From contig NZ_LATD01000138.1 in assembly GCF_000981895.1 (NCBI RefSeq), forward strand, positions 1 through 33,500: a stretch of DNA of 33,500 nucleotides, read 5' to 3'. The notes below the pieces were generated by a model, which saw only the letters and a list, made by a program, of their open reading frames with translations, was not told the DNA's origin and ran no database searches. This document shows, piece by piece, positions 1-7,186 of this stretch (the stretch's first letter is position 1; every line of letters starts with the position of its first letter). The DNA is from Streptomyces odonnellii (GTDB taxonomy: Bacteria; Actinomycetota; Actinomycetes; Streptomycetales; Streptomycetaceae). A program made the translations under genes and the position numbers.

Positions 1-894
1 ACCGCCACCGCCACCCCCACCGGTGCCCCCACGCGCACCCGCTACACCCTCGCCGCCGACGAGCCCGACGCCGCTGCCGCCCAGGCCGCGATGCAGGCGA
101 TGGTCACGGCGTCCCTCGCCGGTTTCGGTACGTACGAAGACGCGGAGCAAGCGGCCCAGGACGCCCTTGGCTCCGAACAGGACGGGCCGAACCCCGAGAT
201 CGGTGACGACAACCCGAACGACCCCAACGTGGAGCAAGGGGACCTCGGAAGCTGCGACGACGCCAACCGGCCGATGGACGCGTTCCACGCGCTGGACGAG
301 ATCCCGACGTACCGCCCGGGCAAGGACGGCCGCAAGGAATGGTCGGAGGAGGTCGAGCGAATCGCTCAGGAGAACCCGCTGACCAAGGACTTCACCGCCG
401 AGGACGCGCTCATCATCGCCGACTACACCGGTCCCTGGGCCAATGACGCCAACATGTACCTGCGCGGCCAGCCGGTCTCCGGCAGCCGTGCCGCCAAGGT
501 CCCGGAGTTCATCGAGAAGATGGACCGTGCCCTGGAGCACCTGCCGCCGGTCAGCGCGACCGTCTACCGGGGTACGTTCATGCCGCAGGAGATGCTCGAC
601 AGGTACGCCGCGGGTGAAGAGATCACCATGCCCGAGTACCTCAGCACATCCACCGACATCAACAAGGCCCAGCGCGCCGCCGCCAACGCGAAGAGCAACG
701 GCCGGCAGGGCGAGTCGGTGCTCGTCCGCATCGAGACGGACAACGGCCGCAACATCGACCCGCTGTCCCGCTATCGGGGCAGGGAGTCGGAGGTCCTCAT
801 CCCGCGCGACGGCAAGTTCACGCAGACCGGTACGGAGACGACCATCATCGACGGCAAGGAATACAAGGTCATCGTCCTGAAGCAGACGGGGTGA
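1..894 (+). CDS. ADP-ribosyltransferase toxin, C-terminal part (5' end outside window)
   Basis: Frame 1 is open from the first base to a TGA at 892-894, so only the last 297 residues are present and the start lies to the left. The visible N-terminal part is a low-complexity, Ala/Asp/Asn-rich linker. The C-terminal ~170 residues carry the three motifs of arginine-type (R-S-E) mono-ADP-ribosyltransferases of the ADP-ribosyltransferase exoenzyme family: the Arg in VYRGTF (window residue 190), the STS motif in YLSTSTD (215-217), and the bi-glutamate ExE in RESEV (Glu262 and Glu264). Family knowledge: such domains transfer ADP-ribose from NAD+ to a protein Arg, and in bacteria often form the toxic tip of larger secreted polymorphic toxins. 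Delivery domains would be encoded upstream. The catalytic residues look intact, so I infer an active enzyme. Target and secretion route cannot be read from this fragment. Confidence 0.85.
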   Translation, partial: TATATPTGAPTRTRYTLAADEPDAAAAQAAMQAMVTASLAGFGTYEDAEQAAQDALGSEQDGPNPEIGDDNPNDPNVEQGDLGSCDDANRPMDAFHALDEIPTYRPGKDGRKEWSEEVERIAQENPLTKDFTAEDALIIADYTGPWANDANMYLRGQPVSGSRAAKVPEFIEKMDRALEHLPPVSATVYRGTFMPQEMLDRYAAGEEITMPEYLSTSTDINKAQRAAANAKSNGRQGESVLVRIETDNGRNIDPLSRYRGRESEVLIPRDGKFTQTGTETTIIDGKEYKVIVLKQTG

Positions 895-929
895 GCCACG
901 GCCCCGGCGCCACCCCGGCCCTGTGCGGT

Positions 930-953
930 GCCCCGCCGCACACCGTGCGGGGC
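930..953 (+). terminator. Probable terminator after the ADP-ribosyltransferase gene
   Basis: A perfect 7-bp GC stem (GCCCCGC / GCGGGGC) with a 10-nt loop lies 36 nt after the stop codon. There is no T-tract, which is common for actinomycete terminators. The 150 bases between it and the next ribosome binding site show no clear promoter. Confidence 0.45.
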
Positions 954-1105
954 CGACGCCGTAACATCGCGCGCCGCACGACTTCATCACCCGGCAGCCG
1001 CGGGCCCGTTCACCCGTAGCCGCCCCGTTCCACCCGTACCCGATCCGTCACCAGTACTCGGTCCGCACCGGATCCGCAGCACGCGCACCAGAAAGGAGGC
1101 CCGCC

Positions 1106-1930
1106 ATGAGCCGTTTCGACCAGCTCCTCGGCACCGATTTCGACGATCGGCCGGTGGCCGACACCGACGAAGTCATCTACGGCGGCCTCGACGACCCCCG
1201 CCACCGCGCCCGGGTCCCAGGACTGACCGAGATGATGTCCGATCCCGCGGCCCCCGCCCGGGAGCGCTTCCTCGCCTGCCTCGCCCTCACCACCTGGGGC
1301 GAGCCCGCGGGGTACGAAGCGCTGATCCGGGCGGCGGGTTCGCCCGCGGCCACCCCCTGGTACGAGGTCCTGGTCAACCGGAAGTTCGCGGTCGACAGCA
1401 CCTTCGCCCAGCTCGCGATAGCCGTCGGCGACAGCGCGGAACCGGCGGAGGAGAAACGTACCGCCGGACAGCGGGAAGCGGCCTTCCGGGCGCTCGTACG
1501 CATCGCGGACACCGAGTACTTCGAGGACCAGCTCGGCGATCTCATGCCCGAGACGATGGTGGCCCTGGTGCTGCCCGACCTCGCCGAGACGGTCGAGCGC
1601 GGCGTCAACTCCCTTGTCCTGCAAGCGGACCCGCACGGGCGCCCGCACGGCCACCCGCATCCGCACCCGGACCGGAAGCCTCCGGCGTTCGACCTCGCCA
1701 CCCAGCTCGTCGATCTGGCCGGCGCGGCCGCCCTCGTCGACGGCCCGCTCGCCGCGAAACTCGCCATGGCCGTCCTCGAAGCCGAGGCGTCGCCCCGCGC
1801 ACTGGTGCACGCCGTGACCCTTCTGCACCGCTCAAAGGCCCCGGACGTACGGCAGTTGGGCGAGTACATGATGTCCGTCGGTGACGACCGCGTACGGAAT
1901 CTGGCCACGGACGCGCTCCGTTCATCCTGA
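1106..1930 (+). CDS. Hypothetical helical protein with His-rich loop
   Basis: A 274-residue protein starting at ATG 1106 behind a strong Shine-Dalgarno (GAAAGGAGG, 1091-1099, 6 nt spacing). No signal peptide or membrane segment is seen. The sequence is predominantly Ala/Leu-rich helix-like stretches, reminiscent of HEAT-type repeats, interrupted near residues 175-190 by an insert of alternating His and Pro (HGRPHGHPHPHP) that could bind metal or simply be a linker. I do not recognise the family. It follows the ADP-ribosyltransferase gene in the same direction, across a probable terminator and 211 bases. Helical-repeat proteins are a common type of polymorphic-toxin immunity protein, so an immunity role is possible, but position is the only support. 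It could equally be unrelated. Confidence 0.8.
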   Translation: MSRFDQLLGTDFDDRPVADTDEVIYGGLDDPRHRARVPGLTEMMSDPAAPARERFLACLALTTWGEPAGYEALIRAAGSPAATPWYEVLVNRKFAVDSTFAQLAIAVGDSAEPAEEKRTAGQREAAFRALVRIADTEYFEDQLGDLMPETMVALVLPDLAETVERGVNSLVLQADPHGRPHGHPHPHPDRKPPAFDLATQLVDLAGAAALVDGPLAAKLAMAVLEAEASPRALVHAVTLLHRSKAPDVRQLGEYMMSVGDDRVRNLATDALRSS

Positions 1931-2020
1931 TCTCGTCTGGCATTTGTGCCGTCCGTGCCGCTTGTTCCCGAAGGTGGGCCTACCATGCGGTGGTGGTCCA
2001 CAGCGTGATGGGGGGCGTCG

Positions 2021-2758
2021 ATGTCCGACGTGGATACCGGTTCCGGCAGTCCGGGGCTTCGGGGTATGGGGCGGCTGGCGCGTGAACTGCCGTACGGCGT
2101 CGAGCTGTTCCATATCGGCCCGGACGGAAGCGTGCTGTTCGCGGACCGCGACGGCGCGCGGGAGCTCGGGCCGCGCGAGGAGTTCCTGCCCTTCATCGAC
2201 GACGGGCAGTTCGCCCACTATCTCGTCGGTGACGCGCGCACCTCGCCCGAGCGCCCCTCCAACGCCACCGTCAAGATCGGTGTCGTGGGACCGCGCAGTG
2301 CCTTCACCCCGCACGCGCACGGCGGCGAGCACTTCGTCCTGAGCCTCGGCCATGCCTCCTGCGGCCTCTGGGACGCGCCGCGCGGCCGGGTCACCGAGAT
2401 CCCGCTGGCGCCCGGGGGGATGATCCGTATCCCCGAGATGATGCCCCACTCCTTCGCCAACCGGGGCACGAAACCGCTCAACATCCTCGCCGCCAACACC
2501 GGCTTCGGCATCGACCACGAGGACTACGCCATCACCGCGGACGAGGCCGAGCGCCGCGCCACGGACGATGTCGTACGGAGCAGCCGCCGCAGCGTCGGCA
2601 CCGTCGCCCGGATCGGCACCGACTTCGGACTGCTCGCCGCCGCGCTGCGCGACATCGAGCGGGTCCAGCGGATCCGCGGCGTCGGCGCGCTCACCGCACG
2701 GGAGCGGTTCGCGGCCGGGCTGCGCAGGATCGCGTCCGCACTGGAGGGCCGACGGTGA
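2021..2758 (+). CDS. Cupin-domain protein, first gene of six-gene operon
   Basis: A 245-residue soluble protein, ATG 2021, with a G-rich Shine-Dalgarno (GGGGGG) ending 4-5 nt upstream. Residues ~85-160 form a single conserved cupin barrel. Motif 1 is seen as H98-x-H100-xx-E103 with Gly110, and motif 2 as PGG...P...H143-xxx-N147, so the metal-binding set (three His and one Glu) is complete. The C-terminal ~70 residues are charged and helical (RSSRRSVGTVARIG onward) with no recognised domain. Cupins of this type are metal-dependent enzymes or small-molecule sensors, and the substrate cannot be deduced. It ends in a 4-base GTGA overlap with the next gene, implying translational coupling, so it probably serves the same process as the downstream zinc-ribbon and Spo11-like proteins. 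Confidence 0.85.
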   Translation: MSDVDTGSGSPGLRGMGRLARELPYGVELFHIGPDGSVLFADRDGARELGPREEFLPFIDDGQFAHYLVGDARTSPERPSNATVKIGVVGPRSAFTPHAHGGEHFVLSLGHASCGLWDAPRGRVTEIPLAPGGMIRIPEMMPHSFANRGTKPLNILAANTGFGIDHEDYAITADEAERRATDDVVRSSRRSVGTVARIGTDFGLLAAALRDIERVQRIRGVGALTARERFAAGLRRIASALEGRR

Positions 2759-3780
2759 TCTGCCCGCACTGCAACCAGAATCTGCTGCTCAAGGAGCGGC
2801 CGAACAAGACCTGTTCCAAGTGCCACCGCACGTATGTCATGGATCCCAAGACCAATGCCCTGCGGCTCGGTGACGCGCGGATCGGACGGCTGACCGCCAA
2901 GCTCACCGCCGGCGGTACGGTGGCGGTGACCGTCGAGCAGTTCTGGGCCGCCGCCGCGCGCAAGATCCAGAAGAACTCCAACGGCACTGGTTACGCCGGG
3001 GCCATCGGCTGCGCGCTGATCGGCGTGCCGGTCGCCTGCGTCCTGGTCGTGATCGGCGACAAGGTCAGCGGCGGCGGGGTCTTCACCTTCTTCGGCGCGG
3101 TGATCCTGATCGGTGTCCTCATCACCGTGTACTCCGGCTTCAAGAACCCCAAGGTCGCGCGCAACAGCACGATGGACGAGGTGCGGTACGCCCTGCTGAC
3201 CGAGTGGCCCAGGGTCTACGGTTCGGTCCCGCACGGGATCGTGGACCGTCACGCGTTCCGGGGCGCCCGCCAGCGGGACGGCGCTCGGGTCGCGCTGCTC
3301 TGCCCCGACGACGCCATCGCCGCCTTCCTGACTGCCAACCGGGTCCCGGACCGGTACGGGATGAGCGTGGTCGCCGATCTGCTGGACGTACCGGACGGCG
3401 TGCCGGTGATCGTCCTGCACGACGCGAGCGCCGCCGGCTGTCAGGTGCTCCTGCGGGCCCGGCAGAAGCTGCCCGGCCGCAAGGTCGTCGACGCGGGCCT
3501 GCCGCCACGGGCGGTGATGCGGGTGAAGGACGCGGGGGTACGCGGCCCGAAGCCGACGCCCGAGGCCATCCAGAGCCTGCGCGCCGGCGGCACGCTCACC
3601 GAGGCCGAACTGGACTGGCTGGCCAAGGGCTGGTCGACCTCCCTCATCGCCGTCCCGCCGGCCAAGCTCCTGGCGGCGGTCACCCGCGTCGCCGAACGCG
3701 TCACCGCCTCCGGCGACCCCGTCCAGCGCAGGGCGGAGGCGCTGGGCTTCCTCACCTGGCCGGGAGAGCCGCGCCGATGA
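2755..3780 (+). CDS. Zinc-ribbon, two-TM protein with TOPRIM-like C-terminal domain
   Basis: A 341-residue protein starting at GTG 2755, overlapping the cupin stop by four bases. Order of parts: an N-terminal zinc ribbon (C3-P-H-C6 and C20-S-K-C23), a linker, two hydrophobic segments (~82-101 and ~108-127), then a cytosolic domain of ~200 residues. That domain contains a hydrophobic strand ending in an acidic motif, VIVLHDASAAG (Asp223), like the second acidic motif of TOPRIM domains, and ends with a conserved block (LTEAELDWLAKG...VPPAKLL...GFLTWP). The same arrangement occurs in the next gene, so the two C-terminal halves are paralogous. The glutamate expected at the first TOPRIM motif is absent (VALLCPDD), so nuclease or topoisomerase chemistry may be lost. 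Membrane tethering plus a nucleic-acid-type domain is unusual. Family assignment is inference from motif order and is not certain. Confidence 0.8.
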   Translation: MICPHCNQNLLLKERPNKTCSKCHRTYVMDPKTNALRLGDARIGRLTAKLTAGGTVAVTVEQFWAAAARKIQKNSNGTGYAGAIGCALIGVPVACVLVVIGDKVSGGGVFTFFGAVILIGVLITVYSGFKNPKVARNSTMDEVRYALLTEWPRVYGSVPHGIVDRHAFRGARQRDGARVALLCPDDAIAAFLTANRVPDRYGMSVVADLLDVPDGVPVIVLHDASAAGCQVLLRARQKLPGRKVVDAGLPPRAVMRVKDAGVRGPKPTPEAIQSLRAGGTLTEAELDWLAKGWSTSLIAVPPAKLLAAVTRVAERVTASGDPVQRRAEALGFLTWPGEPRR

Positions 3781-4733
3781 CACCGCCGACGACGAGCACT
3801 CCCGGCGGCGACGGAATACGCGCGCGGCTTCTCGACCGTGCGCTGGCCACCGCCGTCTCCCGGGTCGGGGCGCCCGGACGGATCCGGTTCACCGAGCGGC
3901 AGCTCTACTACGAGATGTGCCGGGTGCTGCGGCCGCTGGGAGCCGTGCCACGGCGGCTGCCGGTGACCCCGGCGGCGCCCGTGCGGTACGAGCGGTTCGA
4001 GGAGGCGCTGCGGCGGTACGGGGAGGTGCCCGGCCTGCTGGAGCCCGTACCCGTACTGGATAGGGAGGCGGAGGCCGGAGCGGAGGATCGCACCGCACAG
4101 GCGCCGCCGCGGGAGCCCGCCGAGCCCGACCTCTACGACTACGGCCTGCCCCGGCTGCTCGTCTGCCAGAGCCGCTCCGTCGCCCGGATGCTCCTCGCGA
4201 ACGATGTCCATCTGGAGGCCGCCTGCCCGGTCCTCACCCCCGACAGCCTGCCCCTCGACCCCCGCCTGGTCGCCGGGCTCGGCCGGGTCGACGGCGCCAC
4301 CGTGCACGTCCTGCACGACGCGAGCACCGCCGGTCTCGCCCTTGTCGCGCGCGTGCGCGACAGCGTCGCGGGCGCCCCGGGCGGCCACGCCGTACGCGTC
4401 GCGTCCATGGGGCTCGTACCCCGGCACGCCGCCGCCCTGCACCTCACCTCCCCGCGCGGCCCCGCCCCGGACCCGGACGGGCCCGGACTGCCGGCGGCGC
4501 ACGTGGCCCTGAGACCCCGCGAGCGCGACTGGCTCGCCGAGGGACGCTTCGCGGAGGTGGAGGCCGTACCCCCGGCGCGTCTGCTGCGTACGGTGCTGCG
4601 CCAGGTGCGCGGGCCGAGGATCCCCAGCCACTCCATATGGACGGGCCTGCGTGAGCTGCGTACGGCCGGATTCATGACATGGCCGACGAACCGACCCGGC
4701 GAGACCAGGCGATACGAGGACACGAGGCGATGA
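3777..4733 (+). CDS. Spo11/Topo VI-A-like protein (TxRxxYY plus TOPRIM-like domain)
   Basis: A 318-residue soluble protein. ATG 3777 overlaps the previous stop as ATGA. A longer reading upstream would run inside the preceding gene and is rejected. Residues 35-47 read IRFTERQLYYEMC. The T39-x-R41-xx-Y44-Y45 pattern is the signature around the catalytic tyrosine of the winged-helix domain in archaeal topoisomerase VI A and eukaryotic Spo11. After a linker (~95-120) comes a Rossmann-like part with VHVLHDASTAG (Asp181), a TOPRIM-like acidic motif, then RPRERDWLAEG...VPPARLL...GFMTWP, shared with the upstream paralog. The first TOPRIM position has Gln131 (LLVCQSRS) where an acidic residue is usual. 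No Topo VI B-like ATPase is encoded in the window. I infer a DNA-acting or degenerate DNA-binding member of this superfamily; the exact function is unknown. Confidence 0.8.
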   Translation: MTPPTTSTPGGDGIRARLLDRALATAVSRVGAPGRIRFTERQLYYEMCRVLRPLGAVPRRLPVTPAAPVRYERFEEALRRYGEVPGLLEPVPVLDREAEAGAEDRTAQAPPREPAEPDLYDYGLPRLLVCQSRSVARMLLANDVHLEAACPVLTPDSLPLDPRLVAGLGRVDGATVHVLHDASTAGLALVARVRDSVAGAPGGHAVRVASMGLVPRHAAALHLTSPRGPAPDPDGPGLPAAHVALRPRERDWLAEGRFAEVEAVPPARLLRTVLRQVRGPRIPSHSIWTGLRELRTAGFMTWPTNRPGETRRYEDTRR

Positions 4734-5275
4734 ACCGGCCCCGCGAAACACCGTACAGAGACGAGCTGCTTGCCGACCGCACCGTCCACCGGCGGTACGA
4801 GGACGGGCGCGAGGAGTGGCGGCGGCGCGACAGCTCCACCGTGGTGCGCTGGCACGACAACCGGGGGATGTCCGGCACCGACGAGCTGCTCGGGCAGCGG
4901 ATCATCAAACGGACGTACGCGGACGGCACCGTCATCTACGGCCGCGACCTCGGCTACGGCCGTACGGTCTGGGGCCAGGGCGAGACGGTCATGGTCAACC
5001 GGACCTCGTTCGGCGGGCGCATGGGCGTGCTGCTCGGCGGACTCGGCCTGGCGACGCTCGCGGTGACCGCAGCGCAGTTCCCGCCGACGGCCCTCAGCCC
5101 CGAGGAGGAGGAAGAGCTCAGGCAGCAGGCTCAGAGCAGTTCGGGCGGCGGCGGCCCCGACGGCGGCGAGTGGGGCGACGACGGCGACACCGGTGACGAC
5201 GGCGGCGGCTTCGACTCCGACGCGGGCTGGGACTCCGACGGCGACGGCGGCTGGAGCGACGACGACTTCGGATGA
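4730..5275 (+). CDS. Small single-TM protein with internal repeat and acidic Gly/Asp tail
   Basis: A 181-residue protein. ATG 4730 is chosen because it overlaps the previous stop as ATGA, like the two junctions before it, with GAGG just upstream. An in-frame ATG at 4679 would add 17 residues inside the preceding gene. The N-terminal ~80 residues contain two copies of a ~40-residue unit with the pattern DELL-x(2)-R-x(3)-R-x-Y-x-DG (residues 11-26 and 51-66). This resembles MORN/YD-like short beta repeats, but I cannot name it. A hydrophobic segment follows at ~98-117 (MGVLLGGLGLATLAV), then a Glu cluster and a ~45-residue tail of almost only Gly, Asp, Ser and Trp. Together with the zinc-ribbon protein it gives this operon a second membrane component. 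Confidence 0.75.
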   Translation: MNRPRETPYRDELLADRTVHRRYEDGREEWRRRDSSTVVRWHDNRGMSGTDELLGQRIIKRTYADGTVIYGRDLGYGRTVWGQGETVMVNRTSFGGRMGVLLGGLGLATLAVTAAQFPPTALSPEEEEELRQQAQSSSGGGGPDGGEWGDDGDTGDDGGGFDSDAGWDSDGDGGWSDDDFG

Positions 5276-5375
5276 GCCGCCGACCGGGCGGCTTCGTAGG
5301 AGCGGACGGTTTCGTACGGGCCGCGGCGTGCGGACCGTACGGCCGCGGCGGACCAGCCGTACGGCGGGCGGGCAG

Positions 5376-5399
5376 GCAGGCGTGACAGCAGGCGTGACA
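5376..5399 (+). repeat. Tandem 12-base direct repeat upstream of the asparagine-synthetase-like gene
   Basis: GCAGGCGTGACA occurs twice head to tail (5376-5387, 5388-5399), and a partial third copy (GCACGAGGA) merges into the ribosome binding site. It lies in the only sizeable gap (141 bases) of the operon. It could be a regulator site or a slipped duplication. Confidence 0.5.
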
Positions 5400-5416
5400 G
5401 CACGAGGAGCGTGACC

Positions 5417-7186
5417 ATGGCGCGGTTCAGCGCCTTCCTGGCGGCGGATTCCCAGCACGCCAGGGACCAACTGACGGCGACCGGTGCCTCCGTACGCCCC
5501 GAAGGCCCCGCGCTGGCGCTGGTCGAGGACGAACCGGGCCATGCCACGGGTCCGTTCACCGCGTACGGCCGTACGGCGGTCGGCGAGGTCACCCTGCACA
5601 ACCGGCCCGAGCTGCTCGCCGCCCTCGCCGCGGCCGGCGCGCCCGCCCCGCCCGACTGCCCGGACGGCGAACTGCTGCTGCGCTGCTGGGCACGGCTCGG
5701 TACGGACGGGATCCGCGCGGCCGAGGGCATGTTCGCGCTCGCCGTGCACGAGGACGCCGGTCTTGTGCTGATCCGCGACCACGTCGGCGCCCGCACCCTC
5801 TTCTACGCACGCGCCGCGGACTGCTGGGCCGCGTCCACCTCGCTGCGTGCCCTGCGCCGCTGGCCCGCGCTGGACACCGGCCTCGAACTCGCCGCCGTAC
5901 GCTCCTTCCTGACCTTCGCCTACCTGCCAGGCGAGGAGACCCTGCTGCGCGGCGTGCGCGAGGTGCTGCCCGGACGGTGTCTGCGGCTCGCGCCGGACGG
6001 CACCCTCACCGAGGAGCACTACTGGGAGCCCCGGGAGCTGATCGAGGACGACGGCGCACCGCCGGAGCGGTACGCCCTGCGGCTGCGTGAACTCCTGGAG
6101 GAGGCGACCGCGCGACGGCTTCCCGAGGCGGCGGCCGTGGGTGTCCTGCTCTCCGGCGGCGTCGACAGTTCGCTGGTCACCGCCCTCGCCGCCAAGCTGC
6201 ACGCCTACCCCGTGCACACCTACTCCATCAGCTTCGGCGACGAACTCCCCAACGAACTGGGCTACTCGGGCCTGGTCGCCGCCCACTGCCACACCCGCCA
6301 CCGGGTGCTCACGGTCTCCGGGACCGCCGTGGCCGCACGCCTCGCGGAGGCCGCCGCGCTGCTCGACAGCCCCGTCGGCGATCCGCTGACCGTACCGAAC
6401 CTGATGCTCGCCGAGGCGGTGGCCGGCGACGGGCTGAAGGTCGTGCTGAACGGGGAGGGCGGCGACCCGGTGTTCGGCGGGCCCAAGAACCTGCCCATGC
6501 TGGTCCACGAGATGCACCGGGGCGATGTGGCCGCGGCGACCGGCGACCCGGGCAGGGCCGCGCGTACGACCACGTACCTCCGCTCGTACCGCAAGTGCTA
6601 CACCGATCTGCCCGATCTGCTCACCGCCGACGCGCTCGACGCCCTCGCCACCGCGCCCGCGCCCGAGCGCTTCGTCGCCCCCTATCTGACGCCCGCGGCC
6701 CGCGAAGGCCGGATGGACCATCTGCTCAACCAGCTTCTGCACTGCAATCTGCGCACCAAGGGCGCCCACCACATCCTCACCAAGGTCGAACGGCTCACCG
6801 CCTCCCAGGGCCTCCAGGGCCGCGCCCCGCTCTTCGACCGCCGGGTCGTCGACCACGCCTTCGCCACCCCGCCCCGCTGGAAGCTGAACGGCGCGGTGGA
6901 GAAGTGGGTGCTGAAGGAGGCGGTACGGGACCTGCTGCCCGGCACGGTCGTCGACCGGCCCAAGAGCGGGATGCGCGTACCGGTCCAGCAGTGGCTCGGC
7001 GGGCCGCTGCGCGAGCTGGCGGGCGATCTGCTGCTGGGCGGGGAGGCCCGCGCCCGCGGCCTCTTCCGGCAGGACACCGTACGCGCCTGGATGCGCGGCG
7101 AGGGCGCGCTGCTGCCGAGGCAGGGCGGCAAGCTGTGGCTCGTACTCACCCTGGAACTGTGGCTGCGCGCCTACGACATCCGCTGA
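5417..7186 (+). CDS. Asparagine-synthetase-like ATP-dependent amide ligase without glutaminase nucleophile
   Basis: A 589-residue protein. ATG 5417 is preferred over GTG 5411 because GAGGAG (5404-5409) sits 7 nt before the ATG but only 1 nt before the GTG. The N-terminal ~210 residues follow the class II glutamine amidotransferase fold (for example AEGMFALAVHEDAGLVLIRD), but the protein starts MARFSAF, without the Cys2 that forms the glutaminase nucleophile. The second half is the AsnB ATP-pyrophosphatase domain with an intact PP-loop S246-GGVDSS252, and GEGGDPVFGG where AsnB has GEGSDE-type residues. Such nucleophile-less relatives (beta-lactam and carbapenam synthetases, lasso-peptide cyclases) adenylate a carboxylate and form an amide with a different amine. 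I infer adenylation of an unknown substrate, not asparagine synthesis. No lasso or beta-lactam partner genes are nearby. Confidence 0.85.
   Translation: MARFSAFLAADSQHARDQLTATGASVRPEGPALALVEDEPGHATGPFTAYGRTAVGEVTLHNRPELLAALAAAGAPAPPDCPDGELLLRCWARLGTDGIRAAEGMFALAVHEDAGLVLIRDHVGARTLFYARAADCWAASTSLRALRRWPALDTGLELAAVRSFLTFAYLPGEETLLRGVREVLPGRCLRLAPDGTLTEEHYWEPRELIEDDGAPPERYALRLRELLEEATARRLPEAAAVGVLLSGGVDSSLVTALAAKLHAYPVHTYSISFGDELPNELGYSGLVAAHCHTRHRVLTVSGTAVAARLAEAAALLDSPVGDPLTVPNLMLAEAVAGDGLKVVLNGEGGDPVFGGPKNLPMLVHEMHRGDVAAATGDPGRAARTTTYLRSYRKCYTDLPDLLTADALDALATAPAPERFVAPYLTPAAREGRMDHLLNQLLHCNLRTKGAHHILTKVERLTASQGLQGRAPLFDRRVVDHAFATPPRWKLNGAVEKWVLKEAVRDLLPGTVVDRPKSGMRVPVQQWLGGPLRELAGDLLLGGEARARGLFRQDTVRAWMRGEGALLPRQGGKLWLVLTLELWLRAYDIR

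Noticed and set aside
3204..3776. Long upstream extension of the Spo11-like gene
   Set aside because: The open frame overlaps the preceding gene in another phase and reads as Arg/Pro-rich shadow sequence. The ATGA-coupled start at 3777 begins the conserved part.
6595..7185. Upstream extension of the aldehyde dehydrogenase frame
   Set aside because: It lies entirely within the AsnB-like gene and is Arg/Pro-rich shadow sequence; ALDH similarity begins after 7186.
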